DNA of 64,000 nt from contig CAZTYH010000001.1 of the NCBI GenBank assembly GCA_964617565.1, positions 1 to 64,000 on the forward strand, given 5' to 3'. The translations under genes were made by a program, and so were the position numbers. The stretch is from JAKJGV01 sp964617565. Its GTDB lineage: Bacteria; Verrucomicrobiota; Kiritimatiellia; CAIQIC01; JAGNIJ01. Positions 41,133 through 49,428 of the stretch are shown here, piece by piece. The notes under the pieces were generated by a model. The model made no database searches. It was not told the origin of the DNA and saw only the letters and a program-made list of their open reading frames with translations. Numbering within the stretch: the first letter of the stretch is position 1; each line of letters begins with the position of its first letter.

Positions 41133-43569
41133 ATCGCTTGCCCAGCGCCATCGCCATGCCGTGTACGATCTGCAGGTGGCGGCGATTGAAGGCACGCGGG
41201 CTGCGGATTCCCACGAAGATCACGTCCGCATGTTCCGCGAAGGCAACGACGCGGTTTTCCATGAACACCGTGACCGACATGGTTTCGCCGGGGCAAACAG
41301 ACTTCATATATTGGGCTGTACGTTTGACGATCTGTGGACCCATCGCTTCCAGTGCCTGGCTGGATTTCGGATTCCAGCTTGACGCGAGAAGGTGTCCGTC
41401 CCGGTGCAGGATTACGCAGCCTTCGAAGCCCGTCAGCGCCTGGAATCGTTCGGCCACGGCGTTGAGATCCGGCAGGCCGCCGTCCCACTTGTCCAAAACC
41501 AGGTTCACGACGTTGAGTTGGCCATACGAATCTTCGTGCCACTTCCAACCGGTAATCTTCTCGAACAGTTTCGCGCCCACGCCGGGAACGCGCGCAAGGT
41601 CGAAGAGGGCATAGAAGGGGCCGTTTTCCATGCGATCCTCGACGATATGCTCGGCCATTGCTTCGCCGATGCCTTCCACGTGGGAAAGGATATCCTCTGC
41701 GCTCGCCGTATTCAGATCTATACCGCGGTGCATAAGCGGAGGAATTCGTCCTGTCCCTGCAATAACGGGCGCCGCAGGCGTCGTCTTCGGAGTTGCCGCG
41801 GCGACCGGTGCGGGAGCCGGTTTCGGTTCCGCAGCCTGAGGCATGGGAACCCGGGTTGGAGTCGGAGCGGGTTTTGCCTCTTGTGCCGGGGGCGCTGCCG
41901 GCGCCGCAGGCTTCGGGGCCGGAGCAGGTACAATGGGTACGGCAGGAGCGGCTGGCTTCGGCGCTTCCGCCGCAGGCGGTTTCGGTGCCGGTGCGACCGC
42001 TTCCTTGCCCAAACCGAGAAGCATGTCCGTAATCTTGCCTGGAGCAAGCCGGGGCGGTGGAGTCGGCGCTGCCGGTTTTTCCGCAACCGGCTCTTTTGGC
42101 GCGGCTGCTATCGGCGCAGCCGGCTTGGGGGGAGTCTGCGCGACGGGCGCTGGAGTCGGCCTGGGGGGTGGCGTAACAGGCGCTTTGGGCGTTGTTGCGG
42201 TTGGTGTTGGCGCAGGCGTTGCCGTGACGCGCGTCGGACCCACCGTGGGCCTTGCTTGCGGCGGTGGTGCTGCCGCTGGTTTTGGAGCGGAGGCAACAGG
42301 TTGTTCCGGCTTCTGTACCGGAGCGGGCTCTGTCTTGGGGGCCGCCGTTGCAGGGGTGGGCTTCGGAGCGGCCGCTGGAGGTGTGGCGGGCGCTTTTGGC
42401 GCGGCCGGCTTTTGTTCGGCGGCAATGGGCGCCGGAGCGGATGATGGCACCACTTGTTTTTCAGCATCCTTCTTAAGCCGCAATGGAGCAGCAGCTGGTG
42501 TCTTCGGAGGCTCCACAACCGATTTTGCAGGTGCTGGTTGAGGTGGTTTCGCGGGCTGGGCCGCGGGGGGCGCAGCGGCAGCTGCCGGAGCAGGTGCTGC
42601 GGGTTGCGCAACAGGGGCAGCGGGCGCGACCGGCTTCGCAGGAGAAGGCTGGGGCGCGGGTGTTGCCTTGGGTTCGACAGGCGCAGGGGGCGGTGGCGCC
42701 GCAGGCTTCTCGACCACAGGCACTGCAGGAGCTTGTGCCACATCGGGTTTCGGCTCGGGCGCCGGTTTCGGCGTTTCCGGCACAGGCGCTTTCGCAGCAG
42801 CCGGCTTCTCCGGCGCAGCGGGTTTCGGCTGCGGAGCCGCAGCGGCTGTCTTCGGTCGCTGACTGACAAAAAGATTCGGAAGCTTGTCCACGCCGAAATC
42901 CTTTTGAACGGAACTCGTGCGCTTCTTCAATTCAACCGGGTCCAACGCGGCCACAATCAGGTAAAGAGGAATGGCCACCTGCGCCTCGGCCTTGTCATGC
43001 GCGCCGGCCGGGACATATTGCTGCGGCACGTCATGCAAGAGGTTCTGCACGGAGGTTGTTACTTTTCCGCGTGCCAATTGATTGTATAAATCGTCAACGA
43101 TGACGCTTGCGATTTCATCGGGCCCCACCGGCACGGCCTTGTCGAAAAGGGAAGGCGCAAACTTCATCATGTCCGCGATCCGCAGCGGGACCGTTGTTGA
43201 TTTGCCGCGCGCCGCCGCTTGCGGTTCCGCTTCCGCTCCGTCATCAATCACTTCCTCGATTTGCTGGAGAACGGACATCAACGCATCAAGGTCCGAAGGT
43301 GAAGTGCCCTGCCTGGGTGTCGGTGGCGCAACCGGTGCGGGTGCTGGTTTCGGAGCCGGAGGGGCAAAGCGCGATGCCGTTTGAGGTTTTGCCGTCGCGG
43401 TTTGTTTTGCCGCCGCGGTTTGCTTTGCCGCCGCCGTGGTTTGCTTCGCCGCCGCTGTGGATGCGGCAGCCGGTGCGGTTTTGGTGCCTGTACTCGTTTG
43501 AGCCGGCTTGGCTGCGGGTTCTTTTTCTTTTGCCGCCTTGTCTTTGAAGAGGAACTTGAATAGCGCCAC
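41110..43569 (-). CDS. Pro/Ala-rich protein with HhH and roadblock/LC7 domains
   Basis: An 819-aa protein starting at GTG 43569 (GGGGAGG site). Residues 1-75 are Lys/Ala/Thr-rich. A folded domain of unknown family lies at about 90-235 (VPLRIADMMKFAPSLFDKAVP...DELYNQLARGKVTTS). About 235-600 is a Pro/Ala-rich disordered linker. ComEA-like helix-hairpin-helix units occupy 617-677 (IDLNTASAEDILSHVEGIG, LARVPGVGAKLFEKI), and a roadblock/LC7 domain ends the protein at 694-819. Roadblock proteins such as MglB act on MglA GTPases, and mglA starts divergently 156 bases away. I propose a scaffold for that switch, as inference. Confidence 0.87.
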   Translation of the reverse strand: MALFKFLFKDKAAKEKEPAAKPAQTSTGTKTAPAAASTAAAKQTTAAAKQTAAAKQTATAKPQTASRFAPPAPKPAPAPVAPPTPRQGTSPSDLDALMSVLQQIEEVIDDGAEAEPQAAARGKSTTVPLRIADMMKFAPSLFDKAVPVGPDEIASVIVDDLYNQLARGKVTTSVQNLLHDVPQQYVPAGAHDKAEAQVAIPLYLIVAALDPVELKKRTSSVQKDFGVDKLPNLFVSQRPKTAAAAPQPKPAAPEKPAAAKAPVPETPKPAPEPKPDVAQAPAVPVVEKPAAPPPPAPVEPKATPAPQPSPAKPVAPAAPVAQPAAPAPAAAAAPPAAQPAKPPQPAPAKSVVEPPKTPAAAPLRLKKDAEKQVVPSSAPAPIAAEQKPAAPKAPATPPAAAPKPTPATAAPKTEPAPVQKPEQPVASAPKPAAAPPPQARPTVGPTRVTATPAPTPTATTPKAPVTPPPRPTPAPVAQTPPKPAAPIAAAPKEPVAEKPAAPTPPPRLAPGKITDMLLGLGKEAVAPAPKPPAAEAPKPAAPAVPIVPAPAPKPAAPAAPPAQEAKPAPTPTRVPMPQAAEPKPAPAPVAAATPKTTPAAPVIAGTGRIPPLMHRGIDLNTASAEDILSHVEGIGEAMAEHIVEDRMENGPFYALFDLARVPGVGAKLFEKITGWKWHEDSYGQLNVVNLVLDKWDGGLPDLNAVAERFQALTGFEGCVILHRDGHLLASSWNPKSSQALEAMGPQIVKRTAQYMKSVCPGETMSVTVFMENRVVAFAEHADVIFVGIRSPRAFNRRHLQIVHGMAMALGKRFSGLRDA

Positions 43570-43639
43570 GATTCTAACCTCCCCGCGAAAAACGCGCGCA
43601 AGTGCGCACGAGTGTTTGCAGTTTGTCGTCCGAGTTCCT

Positions 43640-43681
43640 ATTATACCGACGTTTTACATTGCTGTGTAGATTGTCTATAGT
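43640..43681. promoter_or_regulatory. Overlapping divergent sigma-70-type promoters (mglA and HhH-roadblock gene)
   Basis: Plus strand: TTTACA (43653-43658), 17-base spacer, TATAGT (43676-43681) for mglA, with a leader of about 38 bases. Minus strand: TACACA (43668-43663), 17-base spacer, perfect TATAAT (43645-43640) for the HhH-roadblock gene. The two promoters overlap, so their use should be mutually exclusive or competitive. Confidence 0.65.
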
Positions 43682-43725
43682 ATCGTTGGACGGTCGGCGG
43701 GTAAGCAGTTGAGGATTCGGTCCAG

Positions 43726-44370
43726 ATGTCTTTCATAAATTTTTCAAGGAAAGAAATCTCGTTCAAGGTTGTCTACTATGGGCCCGCATTGTGCGGCAAG
43801 ACAACGAACGTCGAATTGATATACAAGGAAGTCGCGCCGCTTAACCGCGGCGAATTGACGATGTTGTCCACCAAGCAGGACCGGACTCTCTATTTCGATT
43901 TTCTGCCCCTCAAATCCCAGATCATCAAGGGGTTCACCTCGAAGTTCCAGATCTACACGGTGCCCGGTCAGGTGATTTACAACGAAACCCGCAAGCTGGT
44001 GCTGCGCAGCGTGGATGGTGTCGTTTTTGTGGCCGATTCGCAATGGGAACGGATGGAAGAAAATGCGGAGAGTTTCGACAATCTCGAAGTGAACCTGCAG
44101 GAACAAAACGATACGCTCGACAAGCTTCCGTATGTTCTCCAATTCAACAAGCGCGACATGGATAATGTCGCGCCCGTGCATTACATGGACTTCATGCTCA
44201 ATCGCCGTGAGACGCGGGTTCCCTATTTCGAGGCCGTCGCGCCAAAGGGCGAGGGGGTGCTGGAAACCCTTAATTACATAGCCAAAATGGTAATCAGCAA
44301 TTTTGTTAAGACAAATCGAATGGAAGTCGGCGAGGTTTCGGGCGATATTTGTGTAGCGGAGAAGGTTTGA
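43726..44370 (+). CDS. mglA: MglA-type small GTPase
   Basis: A 214-aa Ras-like GTPase of the MglA group, the polarity switch of myxobacteria and Thermus. The P-loop is GPALCGKTTN at about 19-28 (usual family form GPGLGGKTTN), the switch II region TVPGQVIYNETRKLVLRSVDG with the MglA-specific Pro before Gly, FVADSQWERMEEN, and the base-specificity motif FNKRD. Length is normal. The next gene, 6 bases on, encodes a roadblock partner; a HhH-roadblock protein is divergent. MglA normally recruits pilus or motility complexes to a cell pole, which fits the pilus genes 10-20 kb upstream. Confidence 0.95.
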   Translation: MSFINFSRKEISFKVVYYGPALCGKTTNVELIYKEVAPLNRGELTMLSTKQDRTLYFDFLPLKSQIIKGFTSKFQIYTVPGQVIYNETRKLVLRSVDGVVFVADSQWERMEENAESFDNLEVNLQEQNDTLDKLPYVLQFNKRDMDNVAPVHYMDFMLNRRETRVPYFEAVAPKGEGVLETLNYIAKMVISNFVKTNRMEVGEVSGDICVAEKV

Positions 44371-44376
44371 TACAGC

Positions 44377-44862
44377 ATGCAGACAGTACTTACAGAAGAA
44401 GCCAGCAGGGCGATTAACGCGATCCTGGAGACTTTGCTGGACAAAGTGGAAGCGGAAGCGGTGTTTCTCTGCGATCGCGGCGGCAATATCGTTGCCGAGT
44501 ACAGCATGGCAGCCTATCCGAACATTGAGAACATCGGCGCCCTCGCGGCCGGCTCCTTTTTTGCCACCCTCGAACTGGCCAGGCTGGTGGGAGAGCCTCA
44601 ATTTCGCTGCATGAATCATCAGGGCGAGAAGACGAGCATGTACATGGAAGGGCTCAACGAGGACCTGTTGCTGGTGATCGTGTTCGGCAAGGACTCGAAC
44701 ATAGGTCTCGTGAAACTCTACGCCAAGCATGTAGGGCGGGAGCTTGCGAAATTCAATATCGCGGTGGATACCTCCGAGGGCGGTGACGCAAGAATGAGCT
44801 CGGTGAAGCTGGAAATAGACGAAAACGCCCAGGCATTCGTTCGCTTTCAGCGCGAGGACTGA
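44377..44862 (+). CDS. Roadblock/LC7 domain protein (MglB-like)
   Basis: A 161-aa roadblock/LC7 protein: AINAILETLLDKVEAEAVFLCDRGGNIVAEYS at the N-terminus, IENIGALAAGSFFATLELARLVGE for the central helix, and VFGKDSNIGLVKLYAKHVGREL at the end of the domain. MglB, of the same fold, is the GTPase-activating protein of MglA. Directly downstream of mglA with 6 bases spacing, so co-transcribed. The last 30 residues extend beyond the domain. It could form hetero-oligomers with the chimeric HhH-roadblock protein. Confidence 0.93.
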   Translation: MQTVLTEEASRAINAILETLLDKVEAEAVFLCDRGGNIVAEYSMAAYPNIENIGALAAGSFFATLELARLVGEPQFRCMNHQGEKTSMYMEGLNEDLLLVIVFGKDSNIGLVKLYAKHVGRELAKFNIAVDTSEGGDARMSSVKLEIDENAQAFVRFQRED

Positions 44863-44950
44863 GCTTTTGCGCCGCGGGACTTCGGTTGTTTTTTCCTTTC
44901 AGCGGGTGCTGGGTGGTCGTCGTATTTGCCCGGTGCGGCGGGAGAATCAG

Positions 44951-45715
44951 ATGAAGCGATTTTACATGCTGTTTGCGCTCGTGCTTGGTCTGTTGCTGAC
45001 CGGCTGTGCGACGGGACGCTGGGGAACCCGGAGCAAGCCGCTCCTCGTGGGCGCGAATCCCGACTACCCCCCGATTGTTTATAAGGAGAACGGCATGGTG
45101 GTCGGGGTGGAAGCCGACCTGGCCATCATGATTGCCGCGCGGCTCAATCGCACGGTCCGATTCGTCCAACTGGATTGGGATGAGCAAGTAGGTGCGTTGC
45201 TGACCGGGGAGGTTGACATTTTGATGTCCGGCCTCACCGTGACCGATGCCCGTCGCGCGCGAATGGATTTTACCGATCCGTATCTTCAAATCGGACAAAT
45301 GGTCCTGGTGCGCAGGCGCGATCTGCCGAAGTATGCGGGCGTGAAGGACTTCATGTCGGCCGGCATTTCGGTGGGTGTCCAGCACGGAACGACCGGCGAC
45401 ATGCTCGTGCAGAAAAAACTTCCGCGCGCCCGCCGTGTGCAATATATGATTCCTTCCGATGCCGCCTTGGATCTTCTTCGAAATCGTCGGATAGATGCTT
45501 TCGTGCACGATGCGCCTTCGATCTGGTGGTTGGCATCGCAGTATGAGTCGGAACTGGCCATGCTGCCGTTTGCCCTGTCGGAAGAATACCTCGCGTGGGG
45601 CGTCCATCGGGATAATGCCGCATTACGAGGGCAGATCAATCGAATGCTGGATGAGTGGAAACGCGACGGCACCTTGCGCGCGGTGTTAAAAAAGCGTTTA
45701 CCCATCGTGGAGTAG
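44951..45715 (+). CDS. Family 3 extracellular solute-binding lipoprotein
   Basis: A 254-aa periplasmic binding protein (SBP_bac_3). Start ATG 44951 follows GGGAG. Signal peptide MKRFYMLFALVLGLLLTGC with lipobox LTGC, Cys19. The domain shows LLVGANPDYPPIVYKENG, VGVEADLAIMIAARLN, VDILMSGLTVTDARRARMDFTDPYL and FVHDAPSIWWLA, typical of amino-acid-binding proteins. No permease or ATPase for it lies nearby, so it is an orphan, perhaps a sensor or shared receptor. Confidence 0.92.
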   Translation: MKRFYMLFALVLGLLLTGCATGRWGTRSKPLLVGANPDYPPIVYKENGMVVGVEADLAIMIAARLNRTVRFVQLDWDEQVGALLTGEVDILMSGLTVTDARRARMDFTDPYLQIGQMVLVRRRDLPKYAGVKDFMSAGISVGVQHGTTGDMLVQKKLPRARRVQYMIPSDAALDLLRNRRIDAFVHDAPSIWWLASQYESELAMLPFALSEEYLAWGVHRDNAALRGQINRMLDEWKRDGTLRAVLKKRLPIVE

Positions 45716-45720
45716 CGGAT

Positions 45721-46482
45721 CTATTCCCAGGGGATGGGATGCCGCATCCGTTGCCCGCCCGCCGTGACGGTAAGTGCCGAGCCGGGTGTCCAGTCCAGCA
45801 GAACCTCTTTAATGACTTCCCGCGGTTGGAGCGAAATAGCCTGGGAGGCGTGTCCGGCTGCGGCGCGTACCTCCACCGGCTGGTCGGTCAGGTTTTCCAG
45901 TGAAAAACGCACACGATAGCCATACTCGTTGATTTCGATGTCTTCCGTTACCCTGCGCATCGCGCGCTGCCCGAATTCATCGCGATAAGATTCTTCCGTA
46001 TCCACTTCGCGGGAGCTGGGCTTCGTCCCTGTAACGACGGTCAGCCCGGCGATGTCGTAGACCCGCACCGCATACTCTTCCACGTTCATTGCGGGGGTGG
46101 CGACCGTCGTGATGGCTGGTTCGTCCGGGGGTTGCGACGGCGGCGTGGCTTCCTTGGAGGGTGGCGATGCCCGGAGGACCTGCATCTCGGAATTCAGTGT
46201 CCGCAACGCGGAATCAATCTGCTCCATCCTGGTAATTGTGCTGCTCAACCGCATTTCGAGTTCGCGCGTATCCTGCCGGTTCGCGGCCATGGATTCGGCA
46301 ACCTGTCCCTGAATGTCGGCGAGCCTTGCGTCCGCCGCTTTCTCGATCACGGTCAGTCGTGCTTCGAGTTGCTGAAGCTGTATCGCGTGGGGATCGGGCG
46401 GGTGATTTTCATGATCGGATCGGGCACAGCCGATGGTCAGTGCGGCGAGCGCAATAAAGGATAGGTGTTTCATCGCGCCCAT
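45721..46482 (-). CDS. Lipoprotein with coiled coil, unknown
   Basis: A 253-aa putative lipoprotein: signal peptide MGAMKHLSFIALAALTIGC with Cys19. Residues 35-108 form a coiled coil (LQQLEARLTVIEKAADARLADIQ type heptads), then a Pro-rich linker, then a beta-rich domain (EYGYRVRFSLENLTDQPVEVRA near 187-208) that looks Ig-like. It converges with the binding-protein gene 5 bases away. No family recognised; an envelope structural or tethering role is possible. Confidence 0.78.
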   Translation of the reverse strand: MGAMKHLSFIALAALTIGCARSDHENHPPDPHAIQLQQLEARLTVIEKAADARLADIQGQVAESMAANRQDTRELEMRLSSTITRMEQIDSALRTLNSEMQVLRASPPSKEATPPSQPPDEPAITTVATPAMNVEEYAVRVYDIAGLTVVTGTKPSSREVDTEESYRDEFGQRAMRRVTEDIEINEYGYRVRFSLENLTDQPVEVRAAAGHASQAISLQPREVIKEVLLDWTPGSALTVTAGGQRMRHPIPWE

Positions 46483-46514
46483 CTTCTAGCGCCGCGTGGA
46501 TGTTGTGTCCAGCA

Positions 46515-47120
46515 TCAAGAACCGGTTGCCCGCATCTGGGGGTATAATCTGGATACGCAGTCCGGACATAGTCCATGACTGAATTGGAGGTCGAGATGAT
46601 CTTGCAGATACGCCTCCACATGGTGCCAGAACGCCTTGTCATCCCGTATCTTTTTGCAGCCAGCGCAGATGGGGATCAGCGCCTTCAATTCCGCCAGTTC
46701 GCTCATGTCCTCGAGAACGAGCAGAACAAGAGACCGGCCGGAAACCTGGAAGGGGGACGTGGTGACGAGCAGAAGGATTTCTTTGTCCGTGGCACCCTGG
46801 GCCACGCGAATACGGCAGCGTTTGCGCATGGCCCGGTGGCCGTCAATAGCCGACCGCACCGAATCACGCACAACGCATCCCTTGCAATCCCGGCCATGAC
46901 CGCATCCGCTTGCGGTGTCGTTCGCATTCACACAATGGAGGACCTGGCCCGTCGTCATGCGCAACACGTGGTCTGCCGCGCTGCCGAACAACAGCGTCGC
47001 GGCGCCGTTTTTTGCAATGACCGTCATATCCTCGTTGAGCAGAAAAACGGGAGAGGGAAATGCATTGAGAACAGCATCGAAAAAGTCCCGATCAACCTGT
47101 GGTGCGATTTCTGTCTGCAT
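46515..47120 (-). CDS. PAS-domain protein with Cys-rich insert and CxxC tail
   Basis: A 201-aa soluble protein starting at ATG 47120 (GGAA upstream; frame open to 47159). The PAS domain covers about 10-140 (FDAVLNAFPSPVFLLNEDMTVIAKNGAA). A Cys-rich insert, GQVLHCVNAND...GCGHGRDCKGCVVRDSV, could hold metal or a disulfide. The tail IPICAGCKKIRDDKAFWHHVEAYLQDH...SHGLCPDCVSRLYP has two CxxC pairs and is seen at the end of many delta-proteobacterial and PVC signalling proteins. No kinase or output domain is attached. A redox or metal sensor is likely; partner unknown. Confidence 0.85.
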   Translation of the reverse strand: MQTEIAPQVDRDFFDAVLNAFPSPVFLLNEDMTVIAKNGAATLLFGSAADHVLRMTTGQVLHCVNANDTASGCGHGRDCKGCVVRDSVRSAIDGHRAMRKRCRIRVAQGATDKEILLLVTTSPFQVSGRSLVLLVLEDMSELAELKALIPICAGCKKIRDDKAFWHHVEAYLQDHLDLQFSHGLCPDCVSRLYPQMRATGS

Positions 47121-47203
47121 AGTTTTTCCGATCTTTGCGGTTGACGGCGTAGTATACAATACGTCATCGGGGCCGGTTATGCAAAAAATGGAGTGATGCG
47201 CAG

Positions 47204-48730
47204 TCAGGAAACCGTTTTCGTTGGGGCTTTTTCAGCCGTCGCCCTTGTTGCCCGGCCTACGGTATCCTTAAGCAGGTTGTACGGGAAATAGACCATGTCG
47301 CGCAGGCCACCGACGTTCGCCACGTTTCGAACCGCCTTCTTCATTTCGGAAACCAATTCCTCTTTAACGATTTCTTCTTCCACCTCGCCTTCCTCCTTGA
47401 TGAGAGACAGGCGGTGCAGCGCATGCAGTCCGGCAAGAACGGCGCCGATGAAAAGGAAATCCAGTCCCCGCAGGTTCATTGCGGACATGGTAAAGCCGCT
47501 TCCTTCTCCGCTGGTGGAGCTCCATTGCAGCATGAGGGATAATTCTTTTGTGGAGAACCAGTCGGCGAGGGAACCTCCGATGATCGGCGCCAGCGTGGCG
47601 GCCAGTCCGGAAATCAGTGCGTTGGTTGCGAGGTATGCGGCGGCTTCGCCGCGCGGCGCGGATTTCAGCGCGATGTTTGCCGTGCAGAGCGTAACGCCCG
47701 CGGTGGACATTCCCGTCAATGCGTGAATCGCGATGACCAGCGGGATCGTGAGCGCATACACATCCGGCAAGGTGGTGAATGGCCAGAGCGCGATACTGAC
47801 CAGGAAGAGCGGGCCCGATACCGCGAGCACGGATTTGTTGCTGAATGAATCTGCCATGCGACCCCAGACGCGGAGAAACAGCACGTTGAAGGTCTGGCTG
47901 ACAACAGACAGCGCGATGATCCATGCCATCTCCAGTCCCAACCGGCGCAGCATGTAGACGGTGAAGAATGGGGCCGCAAGGTTGACCGCAAAATTCCATG
48001 ACGCAAGGAACCCGAGCAATCCGCGGAAGTTTTTACACCGGAACGGTTCGCCCAGCATGCGCAGGATGCCCTTGCTGCGTTCAGCATTCATGAGCGGTTC
48101 CGGCGTTTTCGCGAGAAAGATCAGGCCGAGCAGACCCGCGATGGCGCCGAAAACGAACAACAGGCTGTAGACAGCGATCTCGTTCCCGAAATTCCGCTTG
48201 TAGAAATCCACGCCGATACCGGCGAGAAGCCCGAGCACGGTGCTGAGCCCGATGGCGATGGTCAGGCGACGCGCGCTGAACTTGCCCAGGATGTTTTCCG
48301 GAATGAAGTCACGCATCCACGAATTGAACGCACAACCGGACATCGAGCCGAATGCGAAGAACCAGAAAAGCAGGCCGAGGAACATATTCAACTGGAACGG
48401 TCTCGGGACCAGCCAGGGAATGAGAGCGATGCTGAACCATGCGATGCGGCCGAGGAATGCGAGCCCCACCACCAACGCCTTGCGCCGCCGCGTCGAATCA
48501 ATCAGGAAAATGGTCGGTATCTGCAACGTCTGGGCGAGCGGTCCCACCGCCGCGAGCAAACCGATGACGCGATTGGAAGCTCCGAGAAGCAATGCGAATG
48601 CGACGAGAAACGCGCCACCGGTAAATACGCCGAGGATCTGGCTGCACGTCGCGTCGAATAGAAGCATGCGCAAGCCGCGATCTGTTTCCGACTGCTCCAG
48701 GTTCTCTTTCGGTTTTATCCAGTTAAACAT
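47204..48730 (-). CDS. MFS transporter
   Basis: A 508-aa polytopic membrane protein with about 12 helices and an MFS fold. The first half includes GGAFLVAFALLLGASNRVIGLLAAVGPLAQ and FLIDSTRRRKALVVG (motif A-like loop between helices 2 and 3); the second half starts near FRCKNFRGLLGFLASWNFAVNLAAPFFTVY. The C-terminal 70 residues are cytoplasmic and acidic-basic. Substrate not indicated. A 7-bp repeat array lies just upstream of its start. Confidence 0.87.
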   Translation of the reverse strand: MFNWIKPKENLEQSETDRGLRMLLFDATCSQILGVFTGGAFLVAFALLLGASNRVIGLLAAVGPLAQTLQIPTIFLIDSTRRRKALVVGLAFLGRIAWFSIALIPWLVPRPFQLNMFLGLLFWFFAFGSMSGCAFNSWMRDFIPENILGKFSARRLTIAIGLSTVLGLLAGIGVDFYKRNFGNEIAVYSLLFVFGAIAGLLGLIFLAKTPEPLMNAERSKGILRMLGEPFRCKNFRGLLGFLASWNFAVNLAAPFFTVYMLRRLGLEMAWIIALSVVSQTFNVLFLRVWGRMADSFSNKSVLAVSGPLFLVSIALWPFTTLPDVYALTIPLVIAIHALTGMSTAGVTLCTANIALKSAPRGEAAAYLATNALISGLAATLAPIIGGSLADWFSTKELSLMLQWSSTSGEGSGFTMSAMNLRGLDFLFIGAVLAGLHALHRLSLIKEEGEVEEEIVKEELVSEMKKAVRNVANVGGLRDMVYFPYNLLKDTVGRATRATAEKAPTKTVS

Positions 48731-48769
48731 CGCTTTGGAATCTTTCAGTGTTCAGGTGTCAGGACTCTC

Positions 48770-48825
48770 CGACCTCCGACTTCTGATCTCTGACTCCCGA
48801 CTTCCGACTTCTCACCTCTGACTTC
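48770..48825 (-). repeat. 7-bp tandem repeat array (GAAGTCA type), 8 units
   Basis: On the minus strand eight heptamers: GAAGTCA, GAGGTGA, GAAGTCG, GAAGTCG, GGAGTCA, GAGATCA, GAAGTCG, GAGGTCG. It fills the intergenic interval upstream of the MFS gene and is the longest of three arrays of this unit in the window. Confidence 0.88.
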
Positions 48826-48954
48826 TGAAACCTCTATTTGTTCGAATATCCGTCGAATTCTTTCACTTAACATAAGGAATATGGGCGATAGGGCAAGGCC
48901 TGATCGGTGTCAGATTCTTTACGGCGAATATGGGAGGGGGTATTATGCACGCCA

Positions 48955-49248
48955 ATGACGCCCGATGTTTTCAAGACGCGAATGGCCGAACTCATTGGTG
49001 ATCGCCCGGTCAAGGTCTGGTTGACTAAGACCATGGGGCATCGTCTCGACTTTATCTGGTCTGTGGGGCGTGCGCAGTTGACACAGGAAGAGACGCTGGC
49101 GCAAGGTGCGCGATACTTTCTCGTGGGACAGCAGGTGCCGGACGACCTTCGACCGGCGGTCATTGACTTGTTCAACGAGTTCATCAATTCCGACCACGTT
49201 CGCGACGAGCCCGACGAAGACCGTCGCCTCCGGCTGATCACGGGCTGA
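48955..49248 (+). CDS. Small hypothetical protein
   Basis: A 97-aa ORF from ATG 48955 (frame open to GTG 48907); a GGGAGGGGG stretch lies 14 bases upstream. The sequence MTPDVFKTRMAELIGDRP...VKVWLTKTMGHRLDFIWSVG and a C-terminal helix with FNEFINSDHVRDEPDEDRR look like a small soluble protein. I do not recognise it. It is flanked by intergenic repeats on both sides, so it may be accessory. An antisense ORF in the same place is considered a shadow. Confidence 0.5.
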   Translation: MTPDVFKTRMAELIGDRPVKVWLTKTMGHRLDFIWSVGRAQLTQEETLAQGARYFLVGQQVPDDLRPAVIDLFNEFINSDHVRDEPDEDRRLRLITG

Positions 49249-49294
49249 ACACCGCTCGATTCCCTCAAAGCGTTCCGCAGGAGAGAAGAATTCC

Positions 49295-49324
49295 AACCAC
49301 GGATGACGCGGATTTACACGGATG
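49295..49324 (+). repeat. Left copy of an inverted repeat flanking a methyltransferase gene
   Basis: AACCACGGATGACGCGGATT and ten more bases. It matches the minus-strand sequence at 50137-50170 in 22 of 30 positions, in inverted orientation, with the methyltransferase gene between. Confidence 0.65.
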
Positions 49325-49428
49325 GGGAAGAGAGGTTGATTGGAGATTGGACAGAATCATTGGCAGCAGAATCAGGAGGCGATACACTCAGTTGTTTCAC
49401 CACGCTTCTTGTTAAGCAGAGGTAAGCG

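Noticed and set aside
41392..42541. Long plus-strand ORFs (for example 41392-42444, 41843-42541) opposite the Pro/Ala-rich protein
   Set aside because: They are antisense shadows of a GC-rich repetitive linker; the translations are Gly/Arg/Ala repeats with no family features, while the minus-strand frame ends in clear HhH and roadblock domains.
14937..48825. The 7-bp arrays as a CRISPR
   Set aside because: Units are 7 bases, head-to-tail, without spacers, and no cas genes are present.
48867..49268. Minus-strand ORF opposite the 97-aa hypothetical
   Set aside because: Low-complexity Ser/Arg translation without a ribosome site; the plus-strand frame has a more natural composition, though it too is of modest confidence.
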